Assembly: GCA_965240325.2 (NCBI GenBank) | Contig: OZ251222.1 | Span: 3,472,001-3,536,000, forward strand | Source of the DNA: Rebecca billardiae RCC1528 | Lineage: Eukaryota; Haptophyta | Direction: 5' to 3' | Length of the DNA: 64,000 bases | Shown here: one piece after another, positions 31,191 through 42,600 of the stretch | Position numbering within the stretch: the stretch's first letter is position 1 | Layout: the number at the start of each line of letters is the position of its first letter | Translations under genes and position numbers: made by a program | The notes under the pieces: generated by a model | What the model saw: only the letters and a program-made list of their open reading frames with translations | What the model was told of the DNA's origin: nothing | The model's database searches: none

Positions 31191-31847
31191 ATGGACGAGG
31201 CGCAAGCAACCAAGCTCGCGGAGGAGATGGCAACTCGTGGTCCAGTCGGGGGCCGTGGAGGCCTCGGCTTCGAGGCGGGCACATCGAAACAGGACAGGGG
31301 CAAGTTGAGCGCAGCAGAGAAGGAATTGCTTGGAGCGAGCTCGCGTAAAGGCGGGCTGGCGTCGATGCAGGCGACGGTCGCGCGCGCTATCACGCATGGC
31401 CACGCTGACTTTGATCCATGGAGGAAGCCCGTGAAAAGTGCGGACTTGAACAAAGTAAATGGCTCGAAAGTCGGCCTGTATGGCCACTTCCAGAGCGGCG
31501 GCTTGCTCTCGGGGAATCCAGCGGCAAACTCTGATCGCGACGGGCGTGGCCACGGAGGGCCCAGCGCACGGGGGCAAGCAACCGGGGATATCTCGAGGAA
31601 AGAGGTGCGCAAGGCACTGAAAAGCGTCCTGCGCGCGTCTGCAGGGTCTGCACCCGATGGACGCACCGTGCTCAAGGCCAAAAAGCTGCGCAAGGCAGTC
31701 ATCGCCCGGGTTGCAGGCGAGGCGGCGGGGAAGTCCAAGCGGCGAGCCGCGCGGCAAGTGTTCGCGGAGGTACTTGCGGCCGGTGCCGAGAAGGGGCTAT
31801 GGCAAATGGATGATGGCGTCGTAATACCTGTCCCGGCGAAGCCTTGA
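31191..31847 (+). CDS. Basic nuclear-type protein with a G-patch-like N-terminus
   Basis: 218 residues, no intron. The N-terminus has a Gly-rich RGPVGGRGGLGFEAG segment resembling the start of a G-patch. The middle has DFDPWRKPVKSADLNKVNGSKVGLYGHFQSGG. The C-terminal ~75 residues are a basic helical region (KEVRKALKSVLR, LKAKKLRKAVIARVAGEA, SKRRAARQVFAEVL) reminiscent of the winged-helix tail of nucleolar proteins such as LYAR. A nucleolar or RNA-processing function is a reasonable guess, but no catalytic motif is present. Start chosen as the first ATG, about 140 bases from the opposite gene's upstream ATG. Confidence 0.55.
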   Translation: MDEAQATKLAEEMATRGPVGGRGGLGFEAGTSKQDRGKLSAAEKELLGASSRKGGLASMQATVARAITHGHADFDPWRKPVKSADLNKVNGSKVGLYGHFQSGGLLSGNPAANSDRDGRGHGGPSARGQATGDISRKEVRKALKSVLRASAGSAPDGRTVLKAKKLRKAVIARVAGEAAGKSKRRAARQVFAEVLAAGAEKGLWQMDDGVVIPVPAKP

Positions 31848-32605
<758 letters not shown>

Positions 32606-33340
32606 TCAGCTCGCCATCGTGCTACCCGCAGCAGCATTCGCCATTGTACGAGCGAGCAGCTGCCCCCCAACGTTGGCGCAGAGCCACACGCCAATGGTCG
32701 CAACCACGGCCTGTGCGATGGCGGAGCTCGCGTCATCAGTATCGGCAGCAGTTTCGGGAACGAGCACGGAACGCACGATCGGCATCTCGCCAGGAGATCC
32801 GGCGCGTTCAGCGGCCGTGGTACGGGCCACGACGCGCACCATGCCATCGTCAAAGCGGCATCCGTAGCGCTCCTCCACGAGCACCAGGTGCCATCCCACA
32901 TCCGACTCGATTGGCTTGCTCACGCGGCCGAGCGGCGAAACAAAGCATGCGCGATCAAGCACTGGGCAGGCCACCTCCCCCTGGCGGAGACGCCGGCCGA
33001 GCAGGCCTCCTTCAGCGCGTGTCGTCTCGTCCACGCTCGCGCTCTGAGCGGTGCGCGCGAACGCATCCACCACAAACTCGCCGCGCGCGACACATGCATC
33101 GATCTCGGACTTGAGCTGCGCACACTGCTGCGCGCCATCCTGCGTGCGAGGGAGCTGGATGTGGCGCGCGGTGCTTCGCATGTTGAGCGCCGCCCAGTCG
33201 CGACGCAGCACTTTCAGCGGGTTGCGCCATTCGCTGGCAACCATCTCGACACACGCGACGAACAGCCAAAGCCGCCGCGTCGCGCGAGTGGCCGCCATTC
33301 TCATCGTCCGAGCAAGTTTCCGCCCGCCACCAACGTTCAC
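32606..33340 (-). CDS. Parvulin-type peptidyl-prolyl isomerase, membrane-anchored
   Basis: 244 residues. An N-terminal basic and hydrophobic stretch (TRRLWLFVACVEMVAS) looks like a signal or transit sequence. The rotamase domain (about 57-165) has TARHIQLPR, the central Gly pair EGGLLGRRLRQGEV, the hydrophobic ACFVSPLGRVSKPIES strand, and GWHLVLVEERYG. These correspond to the parvulin order HIL..., GG.LG, F.L..G..S.PV and FGWHII.V. A second hydrophobic segment (AIAQAVVATIGVWLCANVGG) near the C-terminus may be a tail anchor, which is unusual for small parvulins. It probably assists folding of exported or organellar proteins. The substrate and exact compartment are unknown. The start could be one of several close in-frame ATGs. 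Confidence 0.75.
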   Translation of the reverse strand: MNVGGGRKLARTMRMAATRATRRLWLFVACVEMVASEWRNPLKVLRRDWAALNMRSTARHIQLPRTQDGAQQCAQLKSEIDACVARGEFVVDAFARTAQSASVDETTRAEGGLLGRRLRQGEVACPVLDRACFVSPLGRVSKPIESDVGWHLVLVEERYGCRFDDGMVRVVARTTAAERAGSPGEMPIVRSVLVPETAADTDDASSAIAQAVVATIGVWLCANVGGQLLARTMANAAAGSTMAS

Positions 33341-33597
33341 ATGATATGAGGACGAAATCGGATGATGATGGATGGATGAATAGAAGTCGTCACTCGTCAG
33401 TCGTCACAAACCATCCGTGCGCCCGTCGATCGACAGCGCTCGCCGCCGCCGCCGCCTACTAGTACGGTATCATAACTACGCACTCGGACGACTGGACCGT
33501 TCACCTTGCGCTCGGCGCTGTCACTGTCAGGGGCTGACCAGGTCCAAGGGTGTGACGTTCGCCTGAGGCCGCAGCTCCGGCGAGCATGCGCGGGGTG

Positions 33598-34659
33598 TCA
33601 TCCCGGAGATGCGCGCCGTCGCAGCTCAAAGACGTGCACCAGCCTCGCCGGGCTGCCGGCCGGCACGCCTGCGCGGAACATGGGCGGTGCGCGCACGCAC
33701 AGCAGCCGGCGGCTCTCGAGCCCGAGCTCGGCGGCGGCGGTGAAGAAGCCGAGCTGACGCTGCAGCTGGATGGGGTCGTGCGGCTGGAACGCGGCCACCA
33801 CGCGCGCGTGCGGCCGCGACGCGAGGCACGCCACGCACGAGCGCAGCAGCGCCTCGTGCTCGAGCTCATACAGCAAGTCTGAGAGCAGGATCAGCTCAAA
33901 CCCAGAGGCCGCGCCGGAGCTGCCGGCATGTGGGGATGGCTCGAGCAAGTCTGCCAGCGCGCCGAGCAGCGGCGAAGCGTCTGCGCCCCACGCGTGCCCG
34001 ACCACGCGTGTGCGTCGCAGCGCAGCCTCGGGCAGACTCCCCTCGAGGTTCGCGCGCGTGTTGCGCAGCATCTCCGGCTGAGGGAAGTCGGACGCGACGA
34101 CGGCAGCAGCGTTGTGCAGCGCAGCGAGGATGCACGGGAGGGCTGCGCCCGCTCCGAGCTCGAGCACGGTGCGCCCGTCGGCCACGAGGAGGCCCGAGTC
34201 GAGCATGCGCGCCAACACAACGGCCGCGGGGTAGAGCTGATGCGCGAAGAGCCGCTGCTCGCTCAGCAGCTCGAGCTGGATTGCATCGGGCACTGCTTCG
34301 TCGGCGCCGCCGGGCGCGGGAGGGCCAGCTGGCAGGCCACTCACCTCAACGACCGTGGCGAGGATGCCGCCTGCGAACGGGTGCACGAGAAGCTGCAGAT
34401 CGACGCCTGCCCCCACGCCTGGCAGAGCTGCGCACGAGCCGGGCGCGCCATCGCCTCCATCATCCTCCACTTCTGTCGCCACGGCGCGATGCACGCCCGC
34501 CTCCGCCCAGGTCTGGCCGCGCCGGCTGTAGGTCGCGCGCGCGCGCCAGAGCGGACGCGGCGCGGGCTCGGTGGGCTGCTCCGGCGGGAGTGCGGCACGT
34601 TGCTCCGCGCGGAGTCGTAGGCGACGCCCCCACGCCAGGAGCTCGTCAGCGGTGGACAT
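33598..34659 (-). CDS. EFM7/NNT1-like class I methyltransferase
   Basis: 353 residues, single exon. The seven-beta-strand methyltransferase fold is marked by the lysine-methyltransferase family's helix FAHQLYPAAVVLARML, motif I TVLELGAGAALPCILAAL (SAM binding), the acidic post-I motif VVASDFPQPEMLRNTRANL, and a later strand FELILLSDLLYELEHEALL. The LYPAA and SDFPQPE combination resembles EFM7 (NNT1), which methylates the N-terminus and a lysine of elongation factor eEF1A in yeast. METTL21-like proteins are the nearest alternative. The substrate is inferred. Head-to-head with the Coa1-like gene (141 nt apart). Confidence 0.75.
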   Translation of the reverse strand: MSTADELLAWGRRLRLRAEQRAALPPEQPTEPAPRPLWRARATYSRRGQTWAEAGVHRAVATEVEDDGGDGAPGSCAALPGVGAGVDLQLLVHPFAGGILATVVEVSGLPAGPPAPGGADEAVPDAIQLELLSEQRLFAHQLYPAAVVLARMLDSGLLVADGRTVLELGAGAALPCILAALHNAAAVVASDFPQPEMLRNTRANLEGSLPEAALRRTRVVGHAWGADASPLLGALADLLEPSPHAGSSGAASGFELILLSDLLYELEHEALLRSCVACLASRPHARVVAAFQPHDPIQLQRQLGFFTAAAELGLESRRLLCVRAPPMFRAGVPAGSPARLVHVFELRRRASPG

Positions 34660-34800
34660 GTGCCAACGGTCCGAATGCCGCCATGGAATCGTGAGAACAG
34701 ACGAATCCGGAATTGCATCACAGAGGCTGCAGCCTCGTGCGTCGCAAACGGCCGGACAAAATAATTCTCACGTACCTTCGACGTTCTGGTTCTTGCAACG

Positions 34801-35244
34801 ATGCCGCTGTTGGATCGAGTCGTGCAGGGCGCTGGAGCGATGACCACGGCGTACTGCGGCTACCGCTTGTTCGAGCTGTATTACGACTTTCCCGAGCCAT
34901 GTCGCCTTATGCTTGCAGAGGCAAGGGCACACGAGAAAGTGCGCGAGCACGTTGGGGAGTCGATCACGCGATCGATGTTCTGGTCGGGCACCGTGACGGA
35001 CAGACGCGCATCCGTGCAGATCCCCGTGACAGGCGAGCACGGGAGCGGTGTCATCGTCGGGAAAGCGCTGCGCACAAACACCCCCGATAATGCTCAAGAT
35101 TTGTGGCGCGTGCTCATGCTCGAGCTGGACGGCGTGCCTGGGCAGCCTAGTGCGGATCTCCTGCCACCACCTGTCATCACGGCATCACCTGAAGCACTTG
35201 CAGCAGCAGCAGCAGCGCACGGCAGTCTTGGGAGGAGGACGTAA
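34801..35244 (+). CDS. Coa1/Tim21-like small mitochondrial inner-membrane protein
   Basis: 147 residues, single exon. The N-terminus has a moderately hydrophobic helix (GAGAMTTAYCGYRLFELYY). Next comes the pattern of the cytochrome oxidase assembly Coa1/Tim21 fold: a helix ending AHEKVREHVGESI, a strand SGTVTDRRASVQIPVTG, a Gly-rich turn SGVIVGKALR, and a Trp-containing strand LWRVLMLELDG. Pro/Ala-rich tail after residue 115. Length and topology match Coa1-type proteins, which help cytochrome c oxidase biogenesis. No metal or catalytic motif is expected. Identity is low, so the family call is moderate. Confidence 0.6.
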   Translation: MPLLDRVVQGAGAMTTAYCGYRLFELYYDFPEPCRLMLAEARAHEKVREHVGESITRSMFWSGTVTDRRASVQIPVTGEHGSGVIVGKALRTNTPDNAQDLWRVLMLELDGVPGQPSADLLPPPVITASPEALAAAAAAHGSLGRRT

Positions 35245-36683
35245 GAGGGGCACCTCGGTTGCAATGGCCACCGGCATGCACCGTCATGGTCTATCGACAT
35301 CGCTCGTGCCGGCAACATCATCTGCATCACCATGCCTGAGCATTGTCATTGTGACGCAGTCAATGAGTCAAACCATTGATGACTAGTGACTGCCCGGTAA
35401 CGAGTGACCCGCAAAGTGGACTGATGACGAGTGATGGAGCCGTAGCTACAAGTACACTGGGCAACATATAATGTGTTCCATCACCAGGGCACCACCTCCG
35501 ATCATGTCACTGTGAGTGCGTAGTGTTAGACCGTCAGGATGAGGATTGGCCGTGTGGCTTGCCTCTTCAATCGGGCGGTCTTCCGACTTCCTCTTCGACT
35601 TCGGGGCTCTTGGCGACATCATCATGCAGCAGTATAGTGATGCATTATAAGTATAATTATATGCAGTAAATAACTGCTATGCTGAATGATGATATGTGAT
35701 AACTGTCACTGATATCATGTATATATATCGTCAATATAATATATATTGACATAGGTATATATATATATATATATATATATATTGATGACGCTCACGCTGC
35801 TGCCATTTGTCGCTGTGCAGTGTGCATCATAATCATAATTGATTCGTAATTCGACGAGTCTCTAGAGCTAAGTCTTATAATCGCGTAGACCTTAGTTAGC
35901 TTAACTAGTACCGTAGGTATTCGTCGTTACTGACGTTAGTCGTCGTACGCCATCATATTTTATTTCATACTACATTATGTGAATAATAAATCTGCTGCAT
36001 GCGATGAACTGTGCGTGGCCGTGAAGTAATGCATTCTTCGTAACTGCTGGCTCAGCATCAGTCACACTCACAGCCTGGCGTCGGCGAACAGATCGTCATG
36101 ACTCAACATCAATCGGTGCGCTCATCGCGGCATGGCAGCGCAACTTGATGGAGTCGACGCTGCTAACGCTTCGCGAATTACTACATCAATTGTTGATATC
36201 ATGCGTGTCAGTGCTGATGCCAACACACGACGGTGGATGAGGCGTCTACTCAGATTCCTGGCGAGGCCGGGGGGCGCGCGGCGCACAGCGCAGGCCGCAG
36301 TCGCAGGGTGAGAGAGGCCAGAGGGCGCAAATGAATCATCGATTCAACAACCGCGCCGCCACGTGCGCCGCCCTTCCGGGCATCTCAATTCTCAGCGGGC
36401 GCGGAGCCTCGCGCCGTGCGCGCCCCAGCCGCGCCCCCCGGGGCCGGGCCCGTCCGTGGCAGCTGACAAGACACAAGAGTGACAAGTGACAGCGGACAGA
36501 CCACCTTGGTGGTTGCCCTACCCGTCCTGCGGCTGCAGCTCGGAGGGCGCCGTGACCCGCCGTTAAAAACGCATGGCATGCTGAGAATAGTAGTAGTAAG
36601 TAAGTAGTAATACAGTATGATTAACTAGGTAGTAACATTACGATAGCAGGCGTGCATCAAGGTGGCGAACACACTCTGAGGCC
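35245..36683. other. AT-rich spacer upstream of the polycystin-like gene
   Basis: About 1.4 kb. TGA/GAC-rich trailer sequence at 35380-35450, AT-rich DNA with an AT microsatellite at about 35757-35782, then a GC-rich block (36240-36560) before the start codon of the giant gene. No gene or RNA is recognised; the last few hundred bases should hold its promoter. Confidence 0.55.
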
Positions 36684-39600
36684 ATGGCTCCGCCGCGAGG
36701 CAACGGCGCGGTGGGCCCTCGACCCGGTGCTGCCGACGAGGGCCTCGAGCTGAACCGCCGTGAACCAAAAGTCCACGGTAGACTGGTGCATCGGCTGCCG
36801 TCCAGCCGTGGCCGTCGGGCGCTCGCAGCGCTCACGGTCCTCGCCGCCATTGTCATCGGGGCGCAGGGCCAATTGCCGCCGGCCGCGGGGCCGCTCCCGC
36901 CGCCGAGCCCGCCGCCGAGCCCACCGCCGAGCACGCCACCGAGCCTGCCGCCGTCCCCGCCCGAGACAGTGGCGTCGCTCACGCGCATCTCGCCCACCGA
37001 AGGCGGCTTTGTCGGCCCTGCCGCTCTTTCTGGGCAGTTCTTCGGGCACACGCTCGCGCCGCTGGGCGACTTTGATGGCGACGGTGTGCCCGACGTGCTC
37101 GTGGGCAGCAGCAGCGGGTTTGGCGAGGTATTCGTGCTGCTGCTCAACGCCAGCGGCACCGTAAAGGCAGACACGAAAGTGGTCGTCGACGGCAGCATTT
37201 GGCTGGGCATTGGTCTGGATGCGCTCGGCGATGTGGACGGTGACGGCGTGACCGACATCATGGCCGGCGATTTTGTGGACGCTGGTGCCGGTCGCGGCGC
37301 GGCGTATGTGCTCTTCATGCACGGCAACGCCACCCTCAAGGCATCGAGCAAGATCTCGAACACAGAGGGCGGGCTGAGCTATGCCCTGCAGGATTTGTAC
37401 AGGTTCGGCTCGTGCGTCGCAGGCCTCGGAGACCTTGACGGCGACGGCGTGCCCGATGCGCTGGTGGGTATGGGGGGTGCGAGTAGCGTGGCCGTGCTCT
37501 TCCTCGACAGAGACGGCACCGTCAAGTCGGAGGTCGTGCACAACATCACGTCGATTGACGCGGCTGGCACGCAGTCCGCTTTGCTCGGCGAAGGCTGCGC
37601 CTCGCACGGCGATCTCGACGGCGACGGCGTGACCGACGTGATGGTCGGCGCGAGCGGCGACACCGACGGTGGAGCCGAGCGCGGCGCCGTGTACACGCTC
37701 TTCCTCCGCACCGACGGCACGCTCAAGCGTGTGCAGAAGGTGTCGGCGACTGCCGGAGGCGGCGTGACAGGGCTCGACCGGGTAAGTGGCTTTGGGTTCT
37801 CCGTCTCTGCCGGGCAGGACGTTGACGGCGACGGCATCACCGATGCGCTCGTCGGGGCTCCGAACTACGACGGGAACACGGGCGCGGCGTTCGTGCTCTA
37901 CCTCCGCAGGGACGGCACGGTGCGCCAATCTGAGCTGATCACCAACGGGACGCAGGGCTTCGGCTCGCCGCTCTCGGCGGACGACTTCTTCGGCTCCGGC
38001 GCGGCGCTGCTCGGCGACCTCGACGGCGACGGGCTGGCGGATGGCGCGGTGAGCGCGCAGAAACTTCAGACGGTGTTCATGCTCGAGCTTGGTGCACGCG
38101 TCCCGCCCGCGAGCCCACCGCCACCGAGAGCGCCGCCAAGCTCGCCGCCGCCGAGCCCGCCGCCGAGCCCGCCGCCGAGCCCGCCGAGCCCGCCCCCCTC
38201 GCCGCCCGAGATGGTGGCGTCGCTCGCGCGCATCTCGCCCACCGAAGGCGGCTACGTCGGCCCTGCCTCGGCGGGCACGTTTGGGTACACGCTCGCGCCG
38301 CTGGGCGACTTTGACGCCGACGGGGTGCCCGACCTGCTCGTCGGCACAAATAACCCCCGCGGCGAGCTGTATGCGCTGCTGCTCAACGCCAACGGCACCG
38401 TCAAGCGGGACACGAAGCTCGCCATCGCCGGCAGTTTCTGGCTGGGCATCGGCATGGATGTGCTCGGCGACGTTGACGGCGACGGCGTGGACGACATCAT
38501 GGCCGGCGACATACTGGACTTCGGTGGCGGCGGCAGCGCTCGCGGTGCAGCGTACGTGCTCTTCCTCCACGCCAACGCCACGCTCAAGGCGTCGAGCAAG
38601 ATCTCGGAGACAGGGGGCGGGTTGAGCCACGCCCTCCAAGACTCGGGACTTTTCGGCTCGTGCGTCGCAGGCCTCGGCGACCTTGACGGCGACGGCGTGC
38701 CCGATGCGCTGGTGGGCGAGTGGGGGACCGAGAGCGTCCTTGTGCTCTTCCTGAACAGCGACGGCACCGTCAAGTCGGAGGTGGTGCACAACGTGACGTC
38801 GATTGACCCGTCTGCGCTTTCATCGTCCTGGTTCGGCAGGTCGTGCGCCTCGCACGGCGATCTCGACGGGGACGGCGTGACTGACGTGATGGTCGGAGCG
38901 AACGGCGACAACGTCGGAAACCTCGGCGCCGGCGCCGTGTACACGCTCTTTCTGCGCATCGACGGCTCAATCAAACGCGTGCAGAAGGTGTCGTCGAACG
39001 CGACGGTGGGGGGCGCGGTGGAAGGGCTCGACCAGGTGAACATGCTCTTCGGGACCTCCGTCTCTGCCGGGCAGGACGTTGACGGCGACGGCATCACCGA
39101 TGCGCTCGTCGGGGCTCCAAACTACGGCGGGAAGACGGGCGCGGCGATGGTGCTCTACCTCCGCAGGGACGGCACGGTGCGCCAATCTGAGCTGATCACC
39201 AACGGGACGCAGGGCTTCGGCTCGCCGCTCTCGGCGGACGACGCCTTCGGCACCGGCGCGGCGCTGCTCGGCGACCTCGACGGCGACGGGCTGGCGGATG
39301 GCGCGGTGAGCGCACCGGGCGATACGACTGTGTACATGCTTGAGCTTGGTGCACGCGTCCCGCCCGCGAGCCCACCGCCACCGAGGGCGCCGCCGAGCCC
39401 GCCGCCGCCGAGGGCGCCGCCGAGCCCGCCGCCGAGCCCGCCGCCAAGCCCGCCGCCGAGCCCACCGCAGAGCCCGCCACCATTGCCGCCACCGTCGCCC
39501 CCGCCTGTCCCACCGCCACTGCCACCGCCCTCGCCACCACCGCGCCCGCCGCCGAGCCCGCCGCCGAGCCCGCCGCTAAGCCCACCACCATCACCTCCTC

Positions 39601-42600
39601 CAGACCCACCGCCGGTTCCGCCGCCGAGCCCGCCGCCAGGCCCGCCACCACCACCGCCTCCGTCGCCCCCGCCGTCGCCCCCGCCATCGCCGCCGCCATC
39701 GCCGCCGCCATCGCCGCTGCCATCGCCGCCGCCCAGCCCACCACCGAGCCCGCCTCCGTCGCCACCGCCGTCGCCGCCACCGGCGGCCTCGCCACTGCCG
39801 CCGCCGTCCCCGCCCCCTCGGCCGCCGCCGAGCCCGCCGCCATCACCACCGCCCTCGCCTCCTCCGAGTCCACCGCCACCAGGCGCACCGCCCTCACCGC
39901 CACCAAGCCCTCCGCCCAGCCCGCCGCCCTCGCCACCGCCGGCACCGCCGCCGCCACCGAGGGCGCTGCCCTTCCCACCGCCGAGCCCACCTGCGCCGCC
40001 GCCCAGCCCTCCGCCCAGCCCGGCTCCGTCGCCACCGCCGTCGCCGCCGCCGGCGGCCTCGCCGCTGCCCCCGCCGTCCCCGTCTCCGCGGCCGCCGCCG
40101 AGCCCGCCGCCGTACACACCGCCATCGCCGCCGCCATCGCCACCGCCGTCGCCACCACCGGCGGCCTCGCCACTGCTGCCGCCGTCCCCGCCCCCTCGGC
40201 CGCCGCCGAGCCCGCCGCCATCCCCACCGCCCTCGTCGCCGCCCTCGCCGCCGCCCTCGCCGCCGCCCTCGCCGCCGCCCAGCCCACCACCGAGCCCGCC
40301 TCCGTCGCCACCGCCGTCACCACCACCGGCGGCCTCGCCACTGCCACCGCCATCACCGCCGCCTTCGCCGCCGCCGAGCGCGCCACCGTCACCGCCGCCC
40401 TCGCCTCCACCGAGTCCACCGCCACCAGGCCCACCGCCCTCGCCGCCACCCAGCCCTCCGCCCAGCCCGCCGCCCTCGCCACCGCCGGCACCGCCGCCGC
40501 CACCGAGGGTGCAGCCCTTCCCACCGCCGAGCCCACCCGCGCCGCCGCCCAGCCCTCCGCCGAGCCAGCCGCCTCTGCCGCCGCCGAGCCCGCCGCCTGC
40601 GTCGCCACCGCGTCCGCCGCCCTCGCCGCCACCAAGCCCACCACCGCCGCAGTTGCCGCCGACACCACCGCCAACCCCACCGCCGAGCCCTCCGCCCATC
40701 GCGCCGCCCAGCCCCCCGCCGACTCCGCCGCCGAGCGCGAATGGGTCGTCGCCGCCGCCGCCGCCGCGGCCGCCGCCGCCGCCGCCAGCCGCGCCGCCTC
40801 GGCCTCCGCCGAGCCCGCCGCCGGCCCCGCCGCCACCCTCAGCGCCCCCGAGCTCGCCGCCTGCGCCGCCTCCGCCCGCGCCTCCGCCGAGCCCACCGCC
40901 GAGCAGGCCGCCGCCGCCGCCGCGCACAGAGCCCTTCCTGCCGCCGCGGCCGGCGCCGCCGCCCCCGCCGCCTGGAGCCAAGACGTTCGTCGCCCTCACG
41001 ATCGCGGGCAGCGTGGAGGACATGCAGGAGGATTCGCGCGAGGCCGTGCTGGGCGGCCTGTCGCGGCTGACGGGCGTGCCTCGGCCGAGCTGGCGCATCG
41101 AGGCGGTGAGCTCTGCGTCGGTCGAGGTGGTAGCGAGCGCGCTGCAGGCCGAGGACGGCGCGGCGCAGGTGGACGTGGTGGGGGCGCTGGCGAACGCGAC
41201 GCTGGAGGAGCTGAGCGCCGAGCTCGGCGTCGAGGTCACAGCCGCCCCGACAGAGCGCTTCGCCGGCTGCACCGACGCCGACGCGACCAACTTCGACTCG
41301 AGCGCGACGTTCGACCCCGAGCCTTCGGGGTGCGTCTACTTGCTTCCGCCGCCGCCGAGCGCGCCGCCGTCGCCGCCGCCGTCGCCGCCGCCGTTGCCGC
41401 CGCCGCCGGCGTCGCCGCCGCTCAGCCCGCCGCCGCCCGCGCGCGTCAACACGACGGTGTACCGTGTCGAGCTGCCGCTTGCGTCGCGCATCGTCGTCGG
41501 CGTGGGCGAGGAGCTCCGCTTCGAGGGGCACGGCGTCGCTGACGGTGACCGCGCGCGCTGGGTGCGCGCGGGGGCGACGGCGTGCGCCGGCGAGTCATCC
41601 GCGGGCTACGGAGGCACGCGGGTGCTGACCGACGGCGGGCGCGCGAGCTTCACGCCGACGCTCGCCGGCGCGGGCCTGCAACTGTGCTACGCGCACACGG
41701 GCACGTCGAGCGTGGAGCCGTTCGTGCTCTACCCCGCGATCACGCTCGACGCCATCGCCGTGCGCACGCCCGTGTCCGCGCTCGGCGTCGTCGGCACGCG
41801 CAAGACGGTTTGGTTTGGCGGCGTCGGGCTGCGCGAGGGCGACCGCGCGCACTGGGCGCCTCGCAACGGCACGGCCGTCGACTGCGAGCGCGAGGCGCCG
41901 CGCGCGGGCCTTGGTGGCGAGCAGGCGCTCGACGCGAACCTCTCGGCGACGTTCGCGCTCGCCGAGGCGCACGCCGCCACACACCTGTGCTACACGCACG
42001 CCGGCAAGCCGCGCGTCGCGTACGCGGGCGTCTCGCTCGCGTCGGCGCAGCTACGCGCGCCGACGTCCGCGCTCGCGGTCGCGGGCGCGGTGGAGACGCT
42101 CGCGCTGGAGGGCGTGGGCGTCGGCGCGGGCGACACGGGCTTCTGGGTCGTCGCCGCCGAGGCGTGCACGCCGGGCACGCGCGCGGGCGAGGGCGCCTCC
42201 GCCGAGTACGGCGGACTCTGGACGGTGGGTGCGGACGGGACCGGCTCGTTTGTCGTCTCGGCCGCGGCGTGCTCGAGCGCGGGCGCGTCGTGCCCCGCCT
42301 TGTCGCTGTGCTACCGATTCGGCGCCGAGCCGTTCGTGCACTACCCCGACGTCACGCTCGAGACGTTCGCGCTCTTCGGGATCCGCAGCGAGCCGCGCAC
42401 GCTCGCCGGCTCGGCGCTCCGGGTTGGCTTCGACGGCTTCGGCGTGAGCAGCGCGGACGCGGCCTTCTGGGTGGCCGCGGGCTCGGGCGGGTGCGACGGC
42501 GGCGCGCGGCGCGCGCTGGGCGGCGCGCAGCCCGTCTCGAGCGGCGCGCTCGAAGCGAGCTTCACCTTCTCGCGCGGGCAGGGCGGGCTCGCGCTCGAGC

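Noticed and set aside
39155-41290. 711-codon minus-strand Gly-rich protein (GGGxGGGxGG)
   Set aside because: Exact complement of the SPPP tract of the polycystin-like gene.
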